Translations under genes and position numbers: made by a program
Notes under the pieces: generated by a model
The model's input: only the letters and a program-made list of their open reading frames with translations
Database searches by the model: none
Told to the model about the DNA's origin: nothing
Assembly (NCBI RefSeq): GCF_014208045.1
Contig: NZ_JACHML010000001.1
Coordinates: forward strand, 2,046,001-2,110,000
Direction: 5' to 3'
Origin: Microbacterium thalassium
GTDB taxonomy: Bacteria; Actinomycetota; Actinomycetes; Actinomycetales; Microbacteriaceae
DNA: 64,000 nucleotides
Shown here: positions 1 through 11,559 of the stretch, one piece after another
Position numbering within the stretch: position 1 is the stretch's first letter
How the letters are laid out: every line of letters starts with the position of its first letter

Positions 1-840
1 TGCTCGACGGGCCTCATCGGCACCGGCGACGAGGTGTTCCGTCAGAAGGTGCTCACCGGCACGGCGGACGCCATCGCGAACCTGTCGGCCGACGGCGGTC
101 AGGATGCCGCCGAGGCGATCATGACGACCGACTCGGTGTCGAAGACCAGCGTCTACCGCGGTGACGGCTGGACGATCGGCGGAATGGCCAAGGGCGCCGG
201 CATGCTCGCGCCGGGTCTGGCGACGATGCTCGTGGTGATCACGACGGATGCCGAGCTCACGTCCGCCGAGACCGACGCGCACCTGCGCGCCGCGACCCGG
301 GTGAGCTTCGACCGTCTCGACTCCGACGGCTGCATGTCGACCAACGACCAGGTGACCCTCATGGCCAGCGGCGCCTCCGGCGCCGCACCCGATCCGGACG
401 AGTTCCGCTTCGGGCTCATCGAGGTGTGCACCGACCTCGCCGCCCAGCTCCAGCGGGATGCCGAGGGCGCCAGCCACGACATCACGATCCAGGTCGTGGG
501 CGCCGCGACCGAGGACGACGCGGTCGAGGTCGGCCGCTCCGTCGCCCGCAACAACCTGTTCAAGGCGGCGATCTTCGGCAACGACCCGAACTGGGGCCGC
601 GTGCTCGCCGCGATCGGCACCACCCAGGCGGAGTTCGACCCGTACGCGGTCGACGTCGAGATCAACGGCGTGCGCGTGTGCTCGGCCGGCGGTCCGGACC
701 GGCCCCGCGAAGAGGTCGACCTCGCCCCGCGCGCGGTCTCGCTCGTGATCGACCTCAAGGTCGGCACGGCATCCGCGGTCATCCTCACCAACGACCTCAC
801 CCACGACTACGTCCACGAGAACAGCGCGTATTCCTCATGA
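1..840 (+). CDS. argJ: Arginine biosynthesis bifunctional protein ArgJ (5' end outside window)
   Basis: Glutamate N-acetyltransferase / ornithine acetyltransferase, the enzyme that recycles the acetyl group in the cyclic arginine pathway. The reading frame is open from base 1 and begins inside the motif CSTGLIG, so the N-terminal third lies left of the window. The autoproteolytic site is visible as [12 protein letters not shown]: ArgJ precursors cleave between Ala and Thr in this motif, and the Thr becomes the nucleophile of the beta subunit. The C-terminal part contains [13 protein letters not shown], also typical. The stop codon overlaps the argB start by 4 bp, so the two are translationally coupled. 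Assignment is firm; only the start is unknown. Confidence 0.96.
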   Translation, partial: CSTGLIGTGDEVFRQKVLTGTADAIANLSADGGQDAAEAIMTTDSVSKTSVYRGDGWTIGGMAKGAGMLAPGLATMLVVITTDAELTSAETDAHLRAATRVSFDRLDSDGCMSTNDQVTLMASGASGAAPDPDEFRFGLIEVCTDLAAQLQRDAEGASHDITIQVVGAATEDDAVEVGRSVARNNLFKAAIFGNDPNWGRVLAAIGTTQAEFDPYAVDVEINGVRVCSAGGPDRPREEVDLAPRAVSLVIDLKVGTASAVILTNDLTHDYVHENSAYSS

Positions 841-1736
841 CAGACCTCCAAGACACCGACCCGGCTCTCGCCAGCGCGAAGGCGGCCACCCTCATCGAGT
901 CGCTGCCCTGGCTGCGCCGCTTCCGCGACCAGGTGATCGTCGTCAAGTACGGCGGCAACGCCATGGTCAGCGAGGAGCTGCAGGACGCCTTCGCCGCCGA
1001 CATGGCCTACCTCCGCTACGTGGGCGTCAAGCCCGTCGTCGTGCACGGCGGGGGCCCGCAGATCTCGTCGATGCTCGACCGGCTCGCCATCCCGAGCGAG
1101 TTCAAAGGCGGCTACCGCGTCACCTCGACCGAGGCGATCTCGGTCGTGCGCATGGTGCTCACCGGCCAGATCAATCCGCAGCTGGTCGGCAAGATCAACA
1201 CCCACGGACCTCTCGCGACGGGGCTGAGCGGCGAGGACGCGGGGCTGTTCGGCGGACGCCGCCGGGGCGTGACGGTCGACGGCATCGAGCACGACCTGGG
1301 CCGCGTCGGCCATGTGGTGGAGGTCGATCCGCAGCCGGTGCTCGACCAGCTGGCGGCCGGCCGCATCCCCGTCGTCTCGTCGATCGCGCCCGATCTCGAC
1401 CACCCCGGCCACTCGCTGAACGTCAATGCGGATGCCGCGGCGGCGGCGCTCGCCGTGGCGCTGAAGGCGTCGAAGCTCGTCGTCCTCACCGACGTGCCCG
1501 GGCTCTACGCGGACTGGCCCAACCGGGACTCTCTGGTGTCGCACCTGACCTCGACCGAGCTGCGCGCGATGCTGCCGTCGCTCGAGTCGGGGATGATCCC
1601 GAAGATGACCGCGTGCCTGGACGCGGTCGAGGGCGGCGTCGACACGGCGGCCATCATCGACGGACGGGTGCCGCACTCGGTGCTCGTCGAGATCTTCACG
1701 AGCAAGGGAATCGGAACAGAGGTGGTGCAGGGATGA
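837..1736 (+). CDS. argB: Acetylglutamate kinase
   Basis: Phosphorylates N-acetylglutamate, the second step of arginine synthesis and usually the step inhibited by arginine. The 299-residue product has KYGGNA at about residues 37-42, [10 protein letters not shown] at about 69-78 (substrate and phosphate-binding glycines), [12 protein letters not shown] and the nucleotide-site stretch [12 protein letters not shown]. The ATG at 837 is chosen because it overlaps the argJ stop as ATGA and gives the usual family length; the frame is open further upstream but that part is antisense-like filler over argJ. Overlaps argD by 4 bp. Confidence 0.97.
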   Translation: MTDLQDTDPALASAKAATLIESLPWLRRFRDQVIVVKYGGNAMVSEELQDAFAADMAYLRYVGVKPVVVHGGGPQISSMLDRLAIPSEFKGGYRVTSTEAISVVRMVLTGQINPQLVGKINTHGPLATGLSGEDAGLFGGRRRGVTVDGIEHDLGRVGHVVEVDPQPVLDQLAAGRIPVVSSIAPDLDHPGHSLNVNADAAAAALAVALKASKLVVLTDVPGLYADWPNRDSLVSHLTSTELRAMLPSLESGMIPKMTACLDAVEGGVDTAAIIDGRVPHSVLVEIFTSKGIGTEVVQG

Positions 1737-2950
1737 CGACTTGGCTGGATGACGCGCGGCGCGACCTCGTGCGCAGCTTCGGCGACCGGATGGCGATGTT
1801 CGTCCGCGGCGAGGGCGCGCACCTGTGGGATGCCGACGGCAAGCGCTACCTCGACTTCCTCGCGGGCATCGCGGTGAATTCGCTGGGGCACGCCCACCCG
1901 GTCTTCGTCGACGCGATCTCGCGTCAGGCGGCGACCCTCGCGCACGTGTCCAACTACTTCGCCACGCCGCCGCAGCTCGCGCTCGCGGCCCGGCTCAAGC
2001 GCATCGCCGGCACCGGCGACGAGGGACGCGTGTACTTCGGCAACTCCGGCGCCGAGGCCAACGAAGCCGCGTTCAAGCTCGCCCGCCTGCACGGCGGCGC
2101 CGACCGGCCCCGCATCCTCTCGCTCAAGGACGCCTTCCACGGGCGCACCATGGGCACGCTGGCCCTCACCGGCAAGCCGTGGATGCAGGAGCCGTTCCTG
2201 CCGATGATCGGCGGTGTGGAGTTCATCGATTCCACCGTCGAGGCGCTCGAGGAGGCGCTCGACGACCGCGTCGCCGCCCTGTTCGTCGAGCCCATCAAGG
2301 GCGAGGCGGGCGTCATCGATCTGCCCGACGGATACCTGCGGGCCGCGCGCGAGCTCACCGAGAAGCACGGGGCGCTGCTGATCATCGACGAGATCCAGAC
2401 CGGCGCGGGGCGCACGGGCGAGTGGTTCGCGTTCCAGCACTCCGGCATCACCCCCGACGCGATCACGGTCGCGAAGGGCATCGGCGGCGGCTTCCCCATC
2501 GGCGCCCTCATCACCTACGGCTCCGCCAGCGACCTGTTCTACCCCGGGACCCACGGGTCGACCTTCGGCGGCAACGCCCTGGGCACCGCGGTCGCCGACG
2601 CCGTCCTGGACGAGATCGAGACCGCGGGGCTGGTGGCGAACGCCGCCGAGCAGGGCGACCGGCTGCGCGAGGCGATCCTCGGGATCGGCTCGCCGCTGGT
2701 GGCCGGATGCCGCGGACGGGGACTCCTCGTGGGCATCGCCCTGACGCACCCGGTCGCCAAGGCCGTCGTCGCCGCCGCGCAGGAGCACGGACTGGTCATC
2801 AACGCCGCGAACGACGAGACCATCCGCCTCGCACCGGCGCTGACGATCGGCGACGTGGAGATCGACGAGTTCATCGAGCTGTTCACCGCCGCCCTTCGCA
2901 CCGTCCAGGACGCGCTCGTGCTCGACGGATCCACGGAGGTCTCCGCATGA
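1733..2950 (+). CDS. argD: Acetylornithine aminotransferase
   Basis: PLP-dependent class III aminotransferase that makes N-acetylornithine. The 405-residue protein shows [17 protein letters not shown], the PLP-aspartate region [15 protein letters not shown] and the Schiff-base lysine in [15 protein letters not shown] (about K248). The start is the ATG within the ATGA that ends argB. ArgD enzymes of this type can also serve lysine synthesis as the succinyl-diaminopimelate aminotransferase; that is family knowledge and cannot be tested here. The stop overlaps argF. Confidence 0.96.
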   Translation: MTTWLDDARRDLVRSFGDRMAMFVRGEGAHLWDADGKRYLDFLAGIAVNSLGHAHPVFVDAISRQAATLAHVSNYFATPPQLALAARLKRIAGTGDEGRVYFGNSGAEANEAAFKLARLHGGADRPRILSLKDAFHGRTMGTLALTGKPWMQEPFLPMIGGVEFIDSTVEALEEALDDRVAALFVEPIKGEAGVIDLPDGYLRAARELTEKHGALLIIDEIQTGAGRTGEWFAFQHSGITPDAITVAKGIGGGFPIGALITYGSASDLFYPGTHGSTFGGNALGTAVADAVLDEIETAGLVANAAEQGDRLREAILGIGSPLVAGCRGRGLLVGIALTHPVAKAVVAAAQEHGLVINAANDETIRLAPALTIGDVEIDEFIELFTAALRTVQDALVLDGSTEVSA

Positions 2951-3870
2951 CCCGCCATCTGCTGCGCGACGACGACCTGAGCGCCGCCGAGCAGGCCGAG
3001 ATCCTGGATCTCGCCGTCGACCTCAAGCAGGACCGATTCAAGCTCAAGGCCCTCGAGGGGCCCCAGACCGTCGCGGTCATCTTCGACAAGTCCTCGACGC
3101 GCACGCGCGTGTCGTTCGCGGTCGGCATCGCCGACCTCGGCGGATCGCCGCTGATCATCTCGACCGCCAACAGCCAGCTCGGCGGCAAGGAGACCCCGTC
3201 CGACACCGCGCGCGTGCTCGAGCGACAGGTCGCCGCGATCGTGTGGCGCACCTACGCGCAGGCCGGGCTCGAGGAGATGGCGCGGGGCACCCGTGTGCCG
3301 GTCGTCAACGCCCTCAGCGACGACTTCCACCCGTGCCAGCTGCTCGCCGACCTGCTCACCATCAAGGAGCACAAGGGCGAGCTCGCCGGCCTCACCCTCG
3401 CCTTCTTCGGCGACGGCATGTCGAACATGGCCCACTCCTATGTCCTGGCCGGCGTCACCGCCGGCATGCACGTGCGCGTCGCCTCTCCCGAGGACTACGC
3501 GCCGCGCGAGGACGTCATCGCCGACGCGGATGCCCGCGCGGCCGAGACGGGCGGATCGGTGACCCTGTACACCGATCCCAACGAGGCCGCCGCCGGAGCC
3601 GACGTCATCGTCACGGACACGTGGGTGTCGATGGGCAAGGAGGAGGAGAAGCTCGCGCGCCTGCGCGACCTCGGCGGATACAAGGTCACCCAGGAGCTGA
3701 TGACCCTCGCCCAGGACGACGCCATCTTCATCCACTGCCTGCCCGCCGACCGCGGCTACGAGGTGGACTCCGAGGTCATCGACGGTCCGCAGAGCGTCGT
3801 GTGGGACGAAGCGGAGAACCGCCTGCACGCCCAGAAGGCGCTGCTGGTGTGGCTGCTGCGCCAGGGCTGA
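2947..3870 (+). CDS. argF: Ornithine carbamoyltransferase
   Basis: Makes citrulline from ornithine and carbamoyl phosphate. The 307-residue protein carries the carbamoyl-phosphate loop SSTRTR (residues 49-54), the HPCQ motif (128-131) and HCLP (263-266), the last being the ornithine-domain signature with the catalytic cysteine. The start is the ATG overlapping the argD stop. In most actinobacteria argR and argG follow; here the next gene on the same strand is a membrane protein 15 bp downstream. Confidence 0.97.
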   Translation: MTRHLLRDDDLSAAEQAEILDLAVDLKQDRFKLKALEGPQTVAVIFDKSSTRTRVSFAVGIADLGGSPLIISTANSQLGGKETPSDTARVLERQVAAIVWRTYAQAGLEEMARGTRVPVVNALSDDFHPCQLLADLLTIKEHKGELAGLTLAFFGDGMSNMAHSYVLAGVTAGMHVRVASPEDYAPREDVIADADARAAETGGSVTLYTDPNEAAAGADVIVTDTWVSMGKEEEKLARLRDLGGYKVTQELMTLAQDDAIFIHCLPADRGYEVDSEVIDGPQSVVWDEAENRLHAQKALLVWLLRQG

Positions 3871-3885
3871 CCGCCCGGGGGTGAC

Positions 3886-5037
3886 ATGTCCCGGACGGCG
3901 GGCCAGCAGAGCGAGACGGGGCGTCCGCGCAGCCTGCGCGCGCACTGGGACCACCTGAACGCGCCGCCGCGGGTGGCGGGTGTCGACTTCGCGCGCGGGC
4001 TCGCGGTGATCGGCATGTTCGCCGCGCACCTCCTCGTGATCGACGGCACCTTCGACTGGGCCGACCCGAGCACGTGGGACGCCGTCGTGAACGGCAACTC
4101 GTCGATCCTCTTCGCCACCCTCGCGGGTGTGTCGATCGGGCTGTACACCGGTGGCCGGCTGCCGGTCGAGGGCCCTGCGCGCCGCACGCTGCAGGGGAGG
4201 CTCCTGGTGCGCGCCGCGGCGCTGTGGGCGATCGGCCTGTTCCTGACGCTGCTCGCGACTCCCGTCTACGTGATCCTGCCCGCGTACGGTGTGATGTTCG
4301 CCCTCGCCATACCGCTCGTGGGTGCGTCGGCGCGGACCCTGTTCCTCGCCGCGGGGGCGGTGGCCGTGGTCATGCCGTTCGTGCACGCGTGGCTCGCGGG
4401 GTTCGGCTTCTGGAGCACCGCCCTCGGCCGCGAGGCATCGGCCGTGCTCGGGTGGCACTATCCGTTCGAGGTGTGGTTCGCGTTCGTGCTGGCGGGCCTG
4501 GGGCTCGCCCGCGCCGGTCTCACGCGCCTGCGAACGCTCCTGATCGCGGTGGTGTCGGGTGCCGCGCTCGTCGTCGTCGGCGACGCGATCGGCGACGCGA
4601 TGGCGCCGGCGGACGCGGCATCCGCCTCGACGTATCTCGCCCGGGTGTGGAGCGCCGAGCCGCACTCGAGCGGGCTGCCCGAGATCATCGGCTCGGGCGG
4701 TCTGGCCATCGCCGTGATCGCCGCGTGCGTGCTGCTGTGCCGTCCGTGGGGTAGGGCGGATGCCGGGACGGGCCCGATCGGCTACGCCCTGCTGCCGCTG
4801 CGGGCCGTCGGCGCGATGCCGCTGACCGCGTACGTCGTGCAGCTGCTCGTCATCGCCCTCATCCAGGCCTTCGCGCTCGGCGGTGTCACGGGGATCGGGG
4901 ACATCCGCGCGGTCGATCCGTTCTGGCCGCTGACCATCGGCATCATCGTCTGCTGCACCGCATGGGCGCTCCTTCTGGGGCGCGGTCCGCTGGAGCGCGT
5001 GCTCGACACCGCGGGACGCTGGCTCGTGCCGCCTCGG

Positions 5038-5040
<3 letters not shown>
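3886..5040 (+). CDS. Polytopic membrane protein, heparan-glucosaminide acetyltransferase / DUF418-like
   Basis: A 384-residue protein with a short hydrophilic N-terminus and then the family signature [20 protein letters not shown] (residues about 29-48), seen in the HGSNAT_cat/DUF1624 and DUF418 acyltransferase-like membrane families. About nine to ten hydrophobic segments follow, with the C-terminal DUF418-like stretch [13 protein letters not shown]. The substrate is not known. It sits in the position where argR and argG lie in other actinobacterial arg clusters, 15 bp after argF, and its TAG stop codon is the first half of the argH -10 box. The family is fairly sure; a role in arginine metabolism is not implied. 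Confidence 0.8.
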
Positions 5041-6480
<1,440 letters not shown>

Positions 6481-6488
6481 GATCGGGT

Positions 6489-6534
6489 AAAGATAAGCAA
6501 AGGGCTTATCTTTCACGTTCATAAGCCGTATCAT
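6489..6534 (+). promoter_or_regulatory. SatD-gene promoter overlapped by a palindromic operator
   Basis: A perfect 10-bp inverted repeat, AAAGATAAGC (6489-6498) and GCTTATCTTT (6504-6513), is separated by 5 bp. A third half site, ATAAGCC, follows at 6521-6527. A -10 box TATCAT lies at 6529-6534, seven bases before the ATG, and TTATCT at 6507-6512 would be a -35 with a 16-bp spacer, so the right arm of the palindrome lies on the -35. The layout suggests a repressor site; the downstream gene itself has a C-terminal helix-turn-helix and could be autoregulatory, which is inference. Confidence 0.7.
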
Positions 6535-6540
6535 GACGGC

Positions 6541-7188
6541 ATGACCGTCGCCGTGATCGCCGACATCATCGGCTCGCGACGCCTCGCCGACCGGGCGGGC
6601 GCGCAAGCCGCGATCGACGCCGCGATCGCGCGCGTCGAGGACGATCGCCCCGCGGCCGTAGAGCGACTGCGCGCGACCGCCGGCGACGAGTTCCAGGGCG
6701 TGTACCCCGATCTGCCGTCGGCGCTGCGCGCGGTGCTGCTCCTGCAGCTCGCGCTCCCCGATGGCATCGAGCTCCGCTTCGGGCTCGGCGTCGGCCCCGT
6801 CGAGACGATCATGTCGGCGGCGGGGGAGATCCCCGAGGGCCCCGGGTGGTGGGTCGCCCGCGACGCCGTCGAGTCGGTCGAGGCCAAGCAGCGTCGCGCC
6901 GCGCCGAGCGCCCGCACGTGGATCGTCGGCGCCCCCGAGGAGGATGCCGGTATGCAGGCCACCATCGACATGGCGAACGCGTACGCGCTCGCCCGCGACG
7001 AGCTCGTCGGCGCCATGAGCGAGCGGGCTCGCCGGCTCACGTACGGGCGATGCATCGGCCGGACCCAGGCGGACCTCGCTCGCGAAGAGGGGATCACGCA
7101 GCCGGCCGTCTCGCAGGTTCTCGCCGGTGCGGGCTCCTCGGCCCTCGTCGAGGGGTTCGCCGCGCTCGAGACGGGGGTGACGGTGTGA
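6541..7188 (+). CDS. SatD family protein with C-terminal helix-turn-helix
   Basis: The 215-residue product opens with [20 protein letters not shown], the hallmark of the SatD family (Pfam SatD), first noted in an acid-tolerance locus of Streptococcus; the biochemical function is unsettled. The middle part ([24 protein letters not shown]) resembles nucleotidyl-cyclase-like folds. Residues about 165-205 ([24 protein letters not shown]) form a clear helix-turn-helix, so the protein may bind DNA. It appears leaderless from the palindromic promoter just upstream and overlaps the next gene by 4 bp. SatD genes are often paired with a DUF3307 membrane protein, which fits the neighbour. Confidence 0.82.
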   Translation: MTVAVIADIIGSRRLADRAGAQAAIDAAIARVEDDRPAAVERLRATAGDEFQGVYPDLPSALRAVLLLQLALPDGIELRFGLGVGPVETIMSAAGEIPEGPGWWVARDAVESVEAKQRRAAPSARTWIVGAPEEDAGMQATIDMANAYALARDELVGAMSERARRLTYGRCIGRTQADLAREEGITQPAVSQVLAGAGSSALVEGFAALETGVTV

Positions 7189-7988
7189 TCCTCGCGGGAC
7201 TCATCCTTCTCGGCGTCGGCGGCGCCGACCTCGTGCGCGCGTTCGTGCCGCGCCGCTGGCTGGGCTACCTCGTCGTGGGTCTGGTGATCCTCGCGATCGG
7301 CGTCTCGGCCGCCGCCCTGCTCGAGGCGATCGTGGCCGTCGTCGTCGCGGCCGGGTGGGTGTGGGCGGTGCCCACCCATCGTCCCGTGCGCGCGGCGTTC
7401 TGGCCCGCCTTGGCGCTGGGCGTGCTGTGCGCCCTCGCGGTCATGAGCATCCCGCCTCGCGCGTCGGCGGGAGTGATCGCCGAGGTCTGGGCGTTCCCGA
7501 CGCCCGGCGGCGAGCTCTCATTCGACGCGGCGGTCCTCGCCGTGGGCGCCGTGGTCTTCCTGTTCGAGTCGGCGAACGTCGTGGTGCGGCTCGCGCTCAA
7601 CTCGGTCGGCTCGGGGGCCACGAGTCCGAGTGAGGCGGCATCCGCCCCCGACGCCGAGACCGTCGACGACGATGCCCTCGCCGAGGAGGTCGCCGTCGAG
7701 GGGACGGCGCCCGCCGCGCCGCAGCCGCTCGCGCACGAGCCGAGTCTCAAGGGCGGTCGTCTGATCGGGCCGCTCGAGCGAGTCCTGGTGTTCTCGCTCA
7801 CGCTGCTGGGCGCCTACACGCTCGTCGCGGCGTTCATCGCGGCGAAGGGGATCGTGCGATTCCCCGAGATCTCGCGCGACAGCGATCGGGGCAACAGCGC
7901 CGAGTACTTCCTCATCGGCAGCATGGTCAGCTGGGTCACGGCGCTGTCGGCGGCGGCCCTGGTGTGGTGGTCGCTGTCGATCGCGTGA
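7185..7988 (+). CDS. SatD-associated membrane protein, DUF3307-like C-terminus
   Basis: A 267-residue membrane protein translationally coupled to the SatD gene (GTG at 7185 overlaps its TGA). Four hydrophobic segments lie in the first half, followed by an acidic Ala/Pro/Glu linker (about residues 145-190) and then the stretch [20 protein letters not shown] followed by [11 protein letters not shown] and [12 protein letters not shown]. This last part resembles the C-terminal half of DUF3307 proteins as I recall them. The N-terminal half does not match that family clearly. Function unknown; the pairing with SatD is the best clue. Confidence 0.7.
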   Translation: MILAGLILLGVGGADLVRAFVPRRWLGYLVVGLVILAIGVSAAALLEAIVAVVVAAGWVWAVPTHRPVRAAFWPALALGVLCALAVMSIPPRASAGVIAEVWAFPTPGGELSFDAAVLAVGAVVFLFESANVVVRLALNSVGSGATSPSEAASAPDAETVDDDALAEEVAVEGTAPAAPQPLAHEPSLKGGRLIGPLERVLVFSLTLLGAYTLVAAFIAAKGIVRFPEISRDSDRGNSAEYFLIGSMVSWVTALSAAALVWWSLSIA

Positions 7989-8017
7989 CGGCGACGAAGC
8001 GGAGGCGCGCCCGCTGA

Positions 8018-8023
8018 TAGCCT
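8018..8023 (+). promoter_or_regulatory. -10 box of a leaderless tyrS promoter
   Basis: TAGCCT lies 7 bp before the tyrS GTG with no ribosome-binding site in between, matching the leaderless promoter layout seen repeatedly in this window. It also supports the choice of start codon. Confidence 0.55.
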
Positions 8024-8030
8024 GAAGCGC

Positions 8031-9335
8031 GTGTCTGAAACCGTCGTGAGCGCGACCGCGCCCGCCAACGACCCGGCGTTCGAGAACGTCTGGGACGAGA
8101 TCGTGTGGCGTGGACTCGTGCATGTGTCCACCGATCAGGAGGCGCTGCGCGCCCTTCTCGGCGGGGACCCGATCACGTATTACTGCGGCTTCGACCCCAC
8201 CGCGCCGAGCCTGCACCTGGGCAACCTCGTGCAGCTGCTGACGATGCGCCGGCTCCAGCTCGCCGGCCACAAGCCGCTCGGACTCGTCGGCGGCTCGACG
8301 GGCCTCATCGGCGACCCCCGGCCCTCGGCGGAGCGCGTCCTGAACACGAAGGACACCGTGGCCGAGTGGGTCGGGTACCTGCGCGCCCAGGTCGAGCGCT
8401 TCCTGAGCTTCGAGGGGGACAACGCCGCGCGCATCGTCAACAACCTCGACTGGACCGCGCCGATGAGCGCGATCGACTTCCTGCGCGAGATCGGCAAGCA
8501 CTACCGCGTCGGGACGATGCTGAAGAAGGACGCCGTCGCGGCGCGCCTGAGCTCCGAGGCCGGCATCAGCTACACCGAGTTCAGCTACCAGATCCTGCAG
8601 GGCATGGACTACCTGGAGCTGTACCGCCAGCACGGCTGCGTGCTGCAGACGGGCGGCAGCGACCAGTGGGGCAACCTCACCAGCGGGACGGACCTCATCC
8701 ACCGCGTCGAGGGACGCTCGGTCCACGCGATCGGCACGCCGCTGATCACCAACAGCGACGGCACGAAGTTCGGCAAGAGCGAGGGCAACGCCATCTGGCT
8801 CGACGCCCACATGTGCAGCCCGTACCGCATGTACCAGTTCTGGCTGAACACCGACGACGCCGACGTGATCGCGCGCCTGAAGATCTTCACGTTCCTCACG
8901 CGCGCCGAGATCGAGGAGTACGAGCAGCTCGTCGAGACCGAGCCGTTCCGGCGCGCCGCGCAGAAGCGTCTCGCCCTCGAGGTGACGACGTTCGTTCACG
9001 GTGCCGAGGCCACGGCCGCCGTGATGGCGGCCTCCGAGGCGCTGTTCGGCAAGGGAGACCTCACGGGCCTGGATGCGGCAACCCTGCGGCACGCTCTCGA
9101 GGAGCTGCCGAACGCCGAGCTCGCGGCGGGGACGCCGGTCGTGCACGCGCTCGTCGAGACCGGGCTGGTCGCCAGCCTCTCCGAAGCCCGCCGCGCCATC
9201 GGGCAGGGCGGGGTGTCGCTGGACGGTGTCAAGGTCGCGGACGATACCGCGACGATCGACGGAGAGCTGCCGGGCGGGGTCTCGGTGCTCCGACGCGGCA
9301 AGAAGACCCTCGCCGGCGTGTTCGTGACCCGCTGA
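8031..9335 (+). CDS. tyrS: Tyrosyl-tRNA synthetase
   Basis: Class I synthetase that charges tRNA-Tyr. The 434-residue protein has the HIGH-type motif HLGN in PTAPSLHLGNLVQL at about residues 61-64, the tyrosine-binding region YQILQGMDYLELYRQHGC, and the KMSKS-type loop KFGKS at about 246-250. A C-terminal S4 RNA-binding domain (LVETGLVASLSEARRAIGQG) completes the usual bacterial TyrS architecture. An eight-residue-longer N-terminal extension (VSATAPANDPAF) is unremarkable. The TyrS/argH proximity is conserved in actinobacteria. Confidence 0.97.
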   Translation: MSETVVSATAPANDPAFENVWDEIVWRGLVHVSTDQEALRALLGGDPITYYCGFDPTAPSLHLGNLVQLLTMRRLQLAGHKPLGLVGGSTGLIGDPRPSAERVLNTKDTVAEWVGYLRAQVERFLSFEGDNAARIVNNLDWTAPMSAIDFLREIGKHYRVGTMLKKDAVAARLSSEAGISYTEFSYQILQGMDYLELYRQHGCVLQTGGSDQWGNLTSGTDLIHRVEGRSVHAIGTPLITNSDGTKFGKSEGNAIWLDAHMCSPYRMYQFWLNTDDADVIARLKIFTFLTRAEIEEYEQLVETEPFRRAAQKRLALEVTTFVHGAEATAAVMAASEALFGKGDLTGLDAATLRHALEELPNAELAAGTPVVHALVETGLVASLSEARRAIGQGGVSLDGVKVADDTATIDGELPGGVSVLRRGKKTLAGVFVTR

Positions 9336-9342
9336 GCCGCGG

Positions 9343-10191
9343 GTGCCGTTCACACCGAGTCACGCGGTCGTCGCACTGCCGTTCGTGCGCACGCCGCTGA
9401 TCCCGGCGGCGATCGCAGTCGGCGCGATGGCCCCCGACCTGCCGCTGTTCACGCGCAATCTGCCGGTGCACTACGTCCGCACCCACGATCTCGCGTGGCT
9501 CCCGGTCACCGTGATCCTCGCGCTCGCGCTGCTGCTCGTATGGCGGTCGGTGGTGCGCCCGGCCGTCCGCGAACTCTCACCGCGATGGCTCGCGGCACGG
9601 CTGCCCGAGGCGTGGGACGCGTCGGCCGCGCAATCCGCTCGTGAGACCCTCGCGGTCGTGCGGTCGGACCGATCGCGGTGGCGGGTGTCGTGGCCGGCCC
9701 TGCTGATGGTCCTCCTGTCGCTGGCGCTCGGCATCCTCAGTCACGTGCTGTGGGACCTCTTCACGCACGAGGGGCGCGCCGGGGTCGACGCGATCCCCGC
9801 TCTCGATGAGCGGTGGGGTCCGCTCGACGGCTACAAGTGGCTCCAGCACGGATCGAGCCTCGTGGGCCTCGCGATCATCGCGATCTGGATGCTCGTGTGG
9901 CTGTCGAAGCGCGACGCGGCGGCATCCGTCCCTCGTCTCGTGCCGACGTGGGTGCGCTGGGCGTGGTGGCTGTCTCTGCCCGCCGCTCTCGTCGTCGCAT
10001 GGCTCGCGGGACTCGCCGTGCACGGTCCCCTGGATGCCGAGTTCACCGTCGCACACCTGGCGTATCGCGTGCTTCCCCTCGCGTGCGGGCTGTGGGGCGT
10101 CGCGACCCTCGCACTGTGCGTCGGGGTCCAGATGCGCCGCGCGCGGCACGCGCGCCGGGTTCAGTCGCCCGACCACCTCGCTTCGTCCTGA
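9343..10191 (+). CDS. DUF4184 family membrane protein
   Basis: The 282-residue product begins MPFTPSHAVVALPFVRTP and continues AIAVGAMAPDLPLF, the signature of DUF4184, a family of multi-spanning bacterial membrane proteins of unknown function. The His and Asp residues in SHAVVALP, APDLP and SHVLWDLFTHEGRA resemble the metal-binding pattern of YdjM/LexA-regulated membrane hydrolases, but this is only a resemblance. It starts with GTG 7 bp after tyrS and is probably cotranscribed. Its 3' end overlaps the convergent CoA-transferase gene by 31 bp. Confidence 0.8.
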   Translation: MPFTPSHAVVALPFVRTPLIPAAIAVGAMAPDLPLFTRNLPVHYVRTHDLAWLPVTVILALALLLVWRSVVRPAVRELSPRWLAARLPEAWDASAAQSARETLAVVRSDRSRWRVSWPALLMVLLSLALGILSHVLWDLFTHEGRAGVDAIPALDERWGPLDGYKWLQHGSSLVGLAIIAIWMLVWLSKRDAAASVPRLVPTWVRWAWWLSLPAALVVAWLAGLAVHGPLDAEFTVAHLAYRVLPLACGLWGVATLALCVGVQMRRARHARRVQSPDHLASS

Positions 10192-11513
10192 CCCCACGGG
10201 CGAGGCGCTCGGAAGGCCGGCGGTTCGCCGTCTCGCGTGAGCGTGAGCGCCGGCGCCGCCGTCTGGAGCGCGATGCCGCCGACGTCGAAGGTCTGCAGGT
10301 GGGCGGAGGCATCCGCGATGGACCTCGCCGGCTCGGGGTCGGCGGTGCGCGGCATCCCGAGCAGTTCCGCCGCGACGCGCCGCAGCGACGTCTCGACCAG
10401 CCACGAACCGCCCTCGCGGGCCCGGCGCTCCAGCAGCGCGAGCACGCCGGCGGCGAGGAGGTAGCCCGCGCTGTGGTCCAGCGCCTGCGCGGGAAGGGTG
10501 CCGGGGCGCTCGCCGTCGGGCGACTCCACCCACGCGATGCCGGATGCGGCCTGCACGAGGCTGTCGAATCCGCGACGCTCGGGATCGCCCCACGCGGAGT
10601 GCCGCGCCACGATGAGACCGGGGCGCCGCGCGGCCAGGTCGGCGGGGGAGAGGCCGAGCCGATCCAGAGCTGCCGGACGGTAGCCGAGCGCGACGACATC
10701 CGCCGTCTCGAGCAGTCCATCGAACCGTGAGCGTCCCGCCGCCGTGGCGAGGTCCAGAAGCGCCGATCGCTTGCCGTGGCCCGTGTCGAGATGCTGCCAT
10801 GCGATCTCGGGGATGCGGGGCGGATCCAGGCGCAGCACCTCCGCTCCGAGCAGCGCGAGCGTGCGCGTGCCGACCGGGCCGGCGATGACGCGCGTGAGAT
10901 CGAGGACGCGGATGCCGCGCAGCGGTGGTGCTGTGGGATCCGGATCGGGCAGCGGCGCAGCGGGCGCCGCACCGAGCGCGGACACGTGCAGGAGGGGCTC
11001 GGTGCGCAAGCGGGCGTCGACCCGAGGGTCCTCCCGATCGACGCTGACGCAGAGCCCGCCCGCTGCCGACACCTCGCTCGAAACCGCTCGGGCGTCGCGA
11101 TGCAGGAGCGCGGCGGCGACGGAGTCGCGGTCGGCGTCGGCCGGCAGGTCGAGAACGCGCCGCATCGCGTCGGCGTGATGCGGATAGTTGCCGTGCGTGC
11201 GCACCCACCCGTCGGCGGTCCGGAAGAAGCCCGAGAGCGGTGCGAAGGCCGTCGGCTTCGCTCCGTCGACGCGCACCCAGCGCTCGCTCGAGTAGGCGAC
11301 GGCGATGCGGTCGGGGTAGAGCGCGACGGCAGGCGCGCCGGTCAGCTGCGCGGCGGCCGAGGCGGCGGCGCCGACGCTCGCGGCGGCGAGGCCCGCCACG
11401 TCGAGACGCGACGCGAGCGGCGGCGGCCCGGCGAGCTCGACGCGGACCTCGTGGGGGAGGGAGAGCTCTGAGCGGACGCGGGCCGGCAGGCCGGCGGCGC
11501 CGCTGATGTCCAT
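10161..11513 (-). CDS. CaiB/BaiF (class III) CoA-transferase family protein
   Basis: A 450-residue member of the class III CoA-transferases, which move CoA between carboxylic acids through an aspartyl-CoA thioester. The core GIRVLDLTRVIAGPVGTRTL (about residues 250-270) and LLGAEVLRLDPPRIPEI are family hallmarks; the likely catalytic aspartate lies in PAQALDHSAGYLLAAGVLAL. The N-terminal 240 residues are divergent and contain a second, weaker copy of the fold, so substrate cannot be predicted. The start at 11513 (MDISGAAG) gives a natural length. The 3' end overlaps the convergent DUF4184 gene by 31 bp, which is uncommon. Confidence 0.85.
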   Translation of the reverse strand: MDISGAAGLPARVRSELSLPHEVRVELAGPPPLASRLDVAGLAAASVGAAASAAAQLTGAPAVALYPDRIAVAYSSERWVRVDGAKPTAFAPLSGFFRTADGWVRTHGNYPHHADAMRRVLDLPADADRDSVAAALLHRDARAVSSEVSAAGGLCVSVDREDPRVDARLRTEPLLHVSALGAAPAAPLPDPDPTAPPLRGIRVLDLTRVIAGPVGTRTLALLGAEVLRLDPPRIPEIAWQHLDTGHGKRSALLDLATAAGRSRFDGLLETADVVALGYRPAALDRLGLSPADLAARRPGLIVARHSAWGDPERRGFDSLVQAASGIAWVESPDGERPGTLPAQALDHSAGYLLAAGVLALLERRAREGGSWLVETSLRRVAAELLGMPRTADPEPARSIADASAHLQTFDVGGIALQTAAPALTLTRDGEPPAFRAPRPWGQDEARWSGD

Positions 11514-11559
11514 GGGCCCAGGGTAGGCAGGCGCCCCGCGCCGCGCGACGGGTGCCGCG

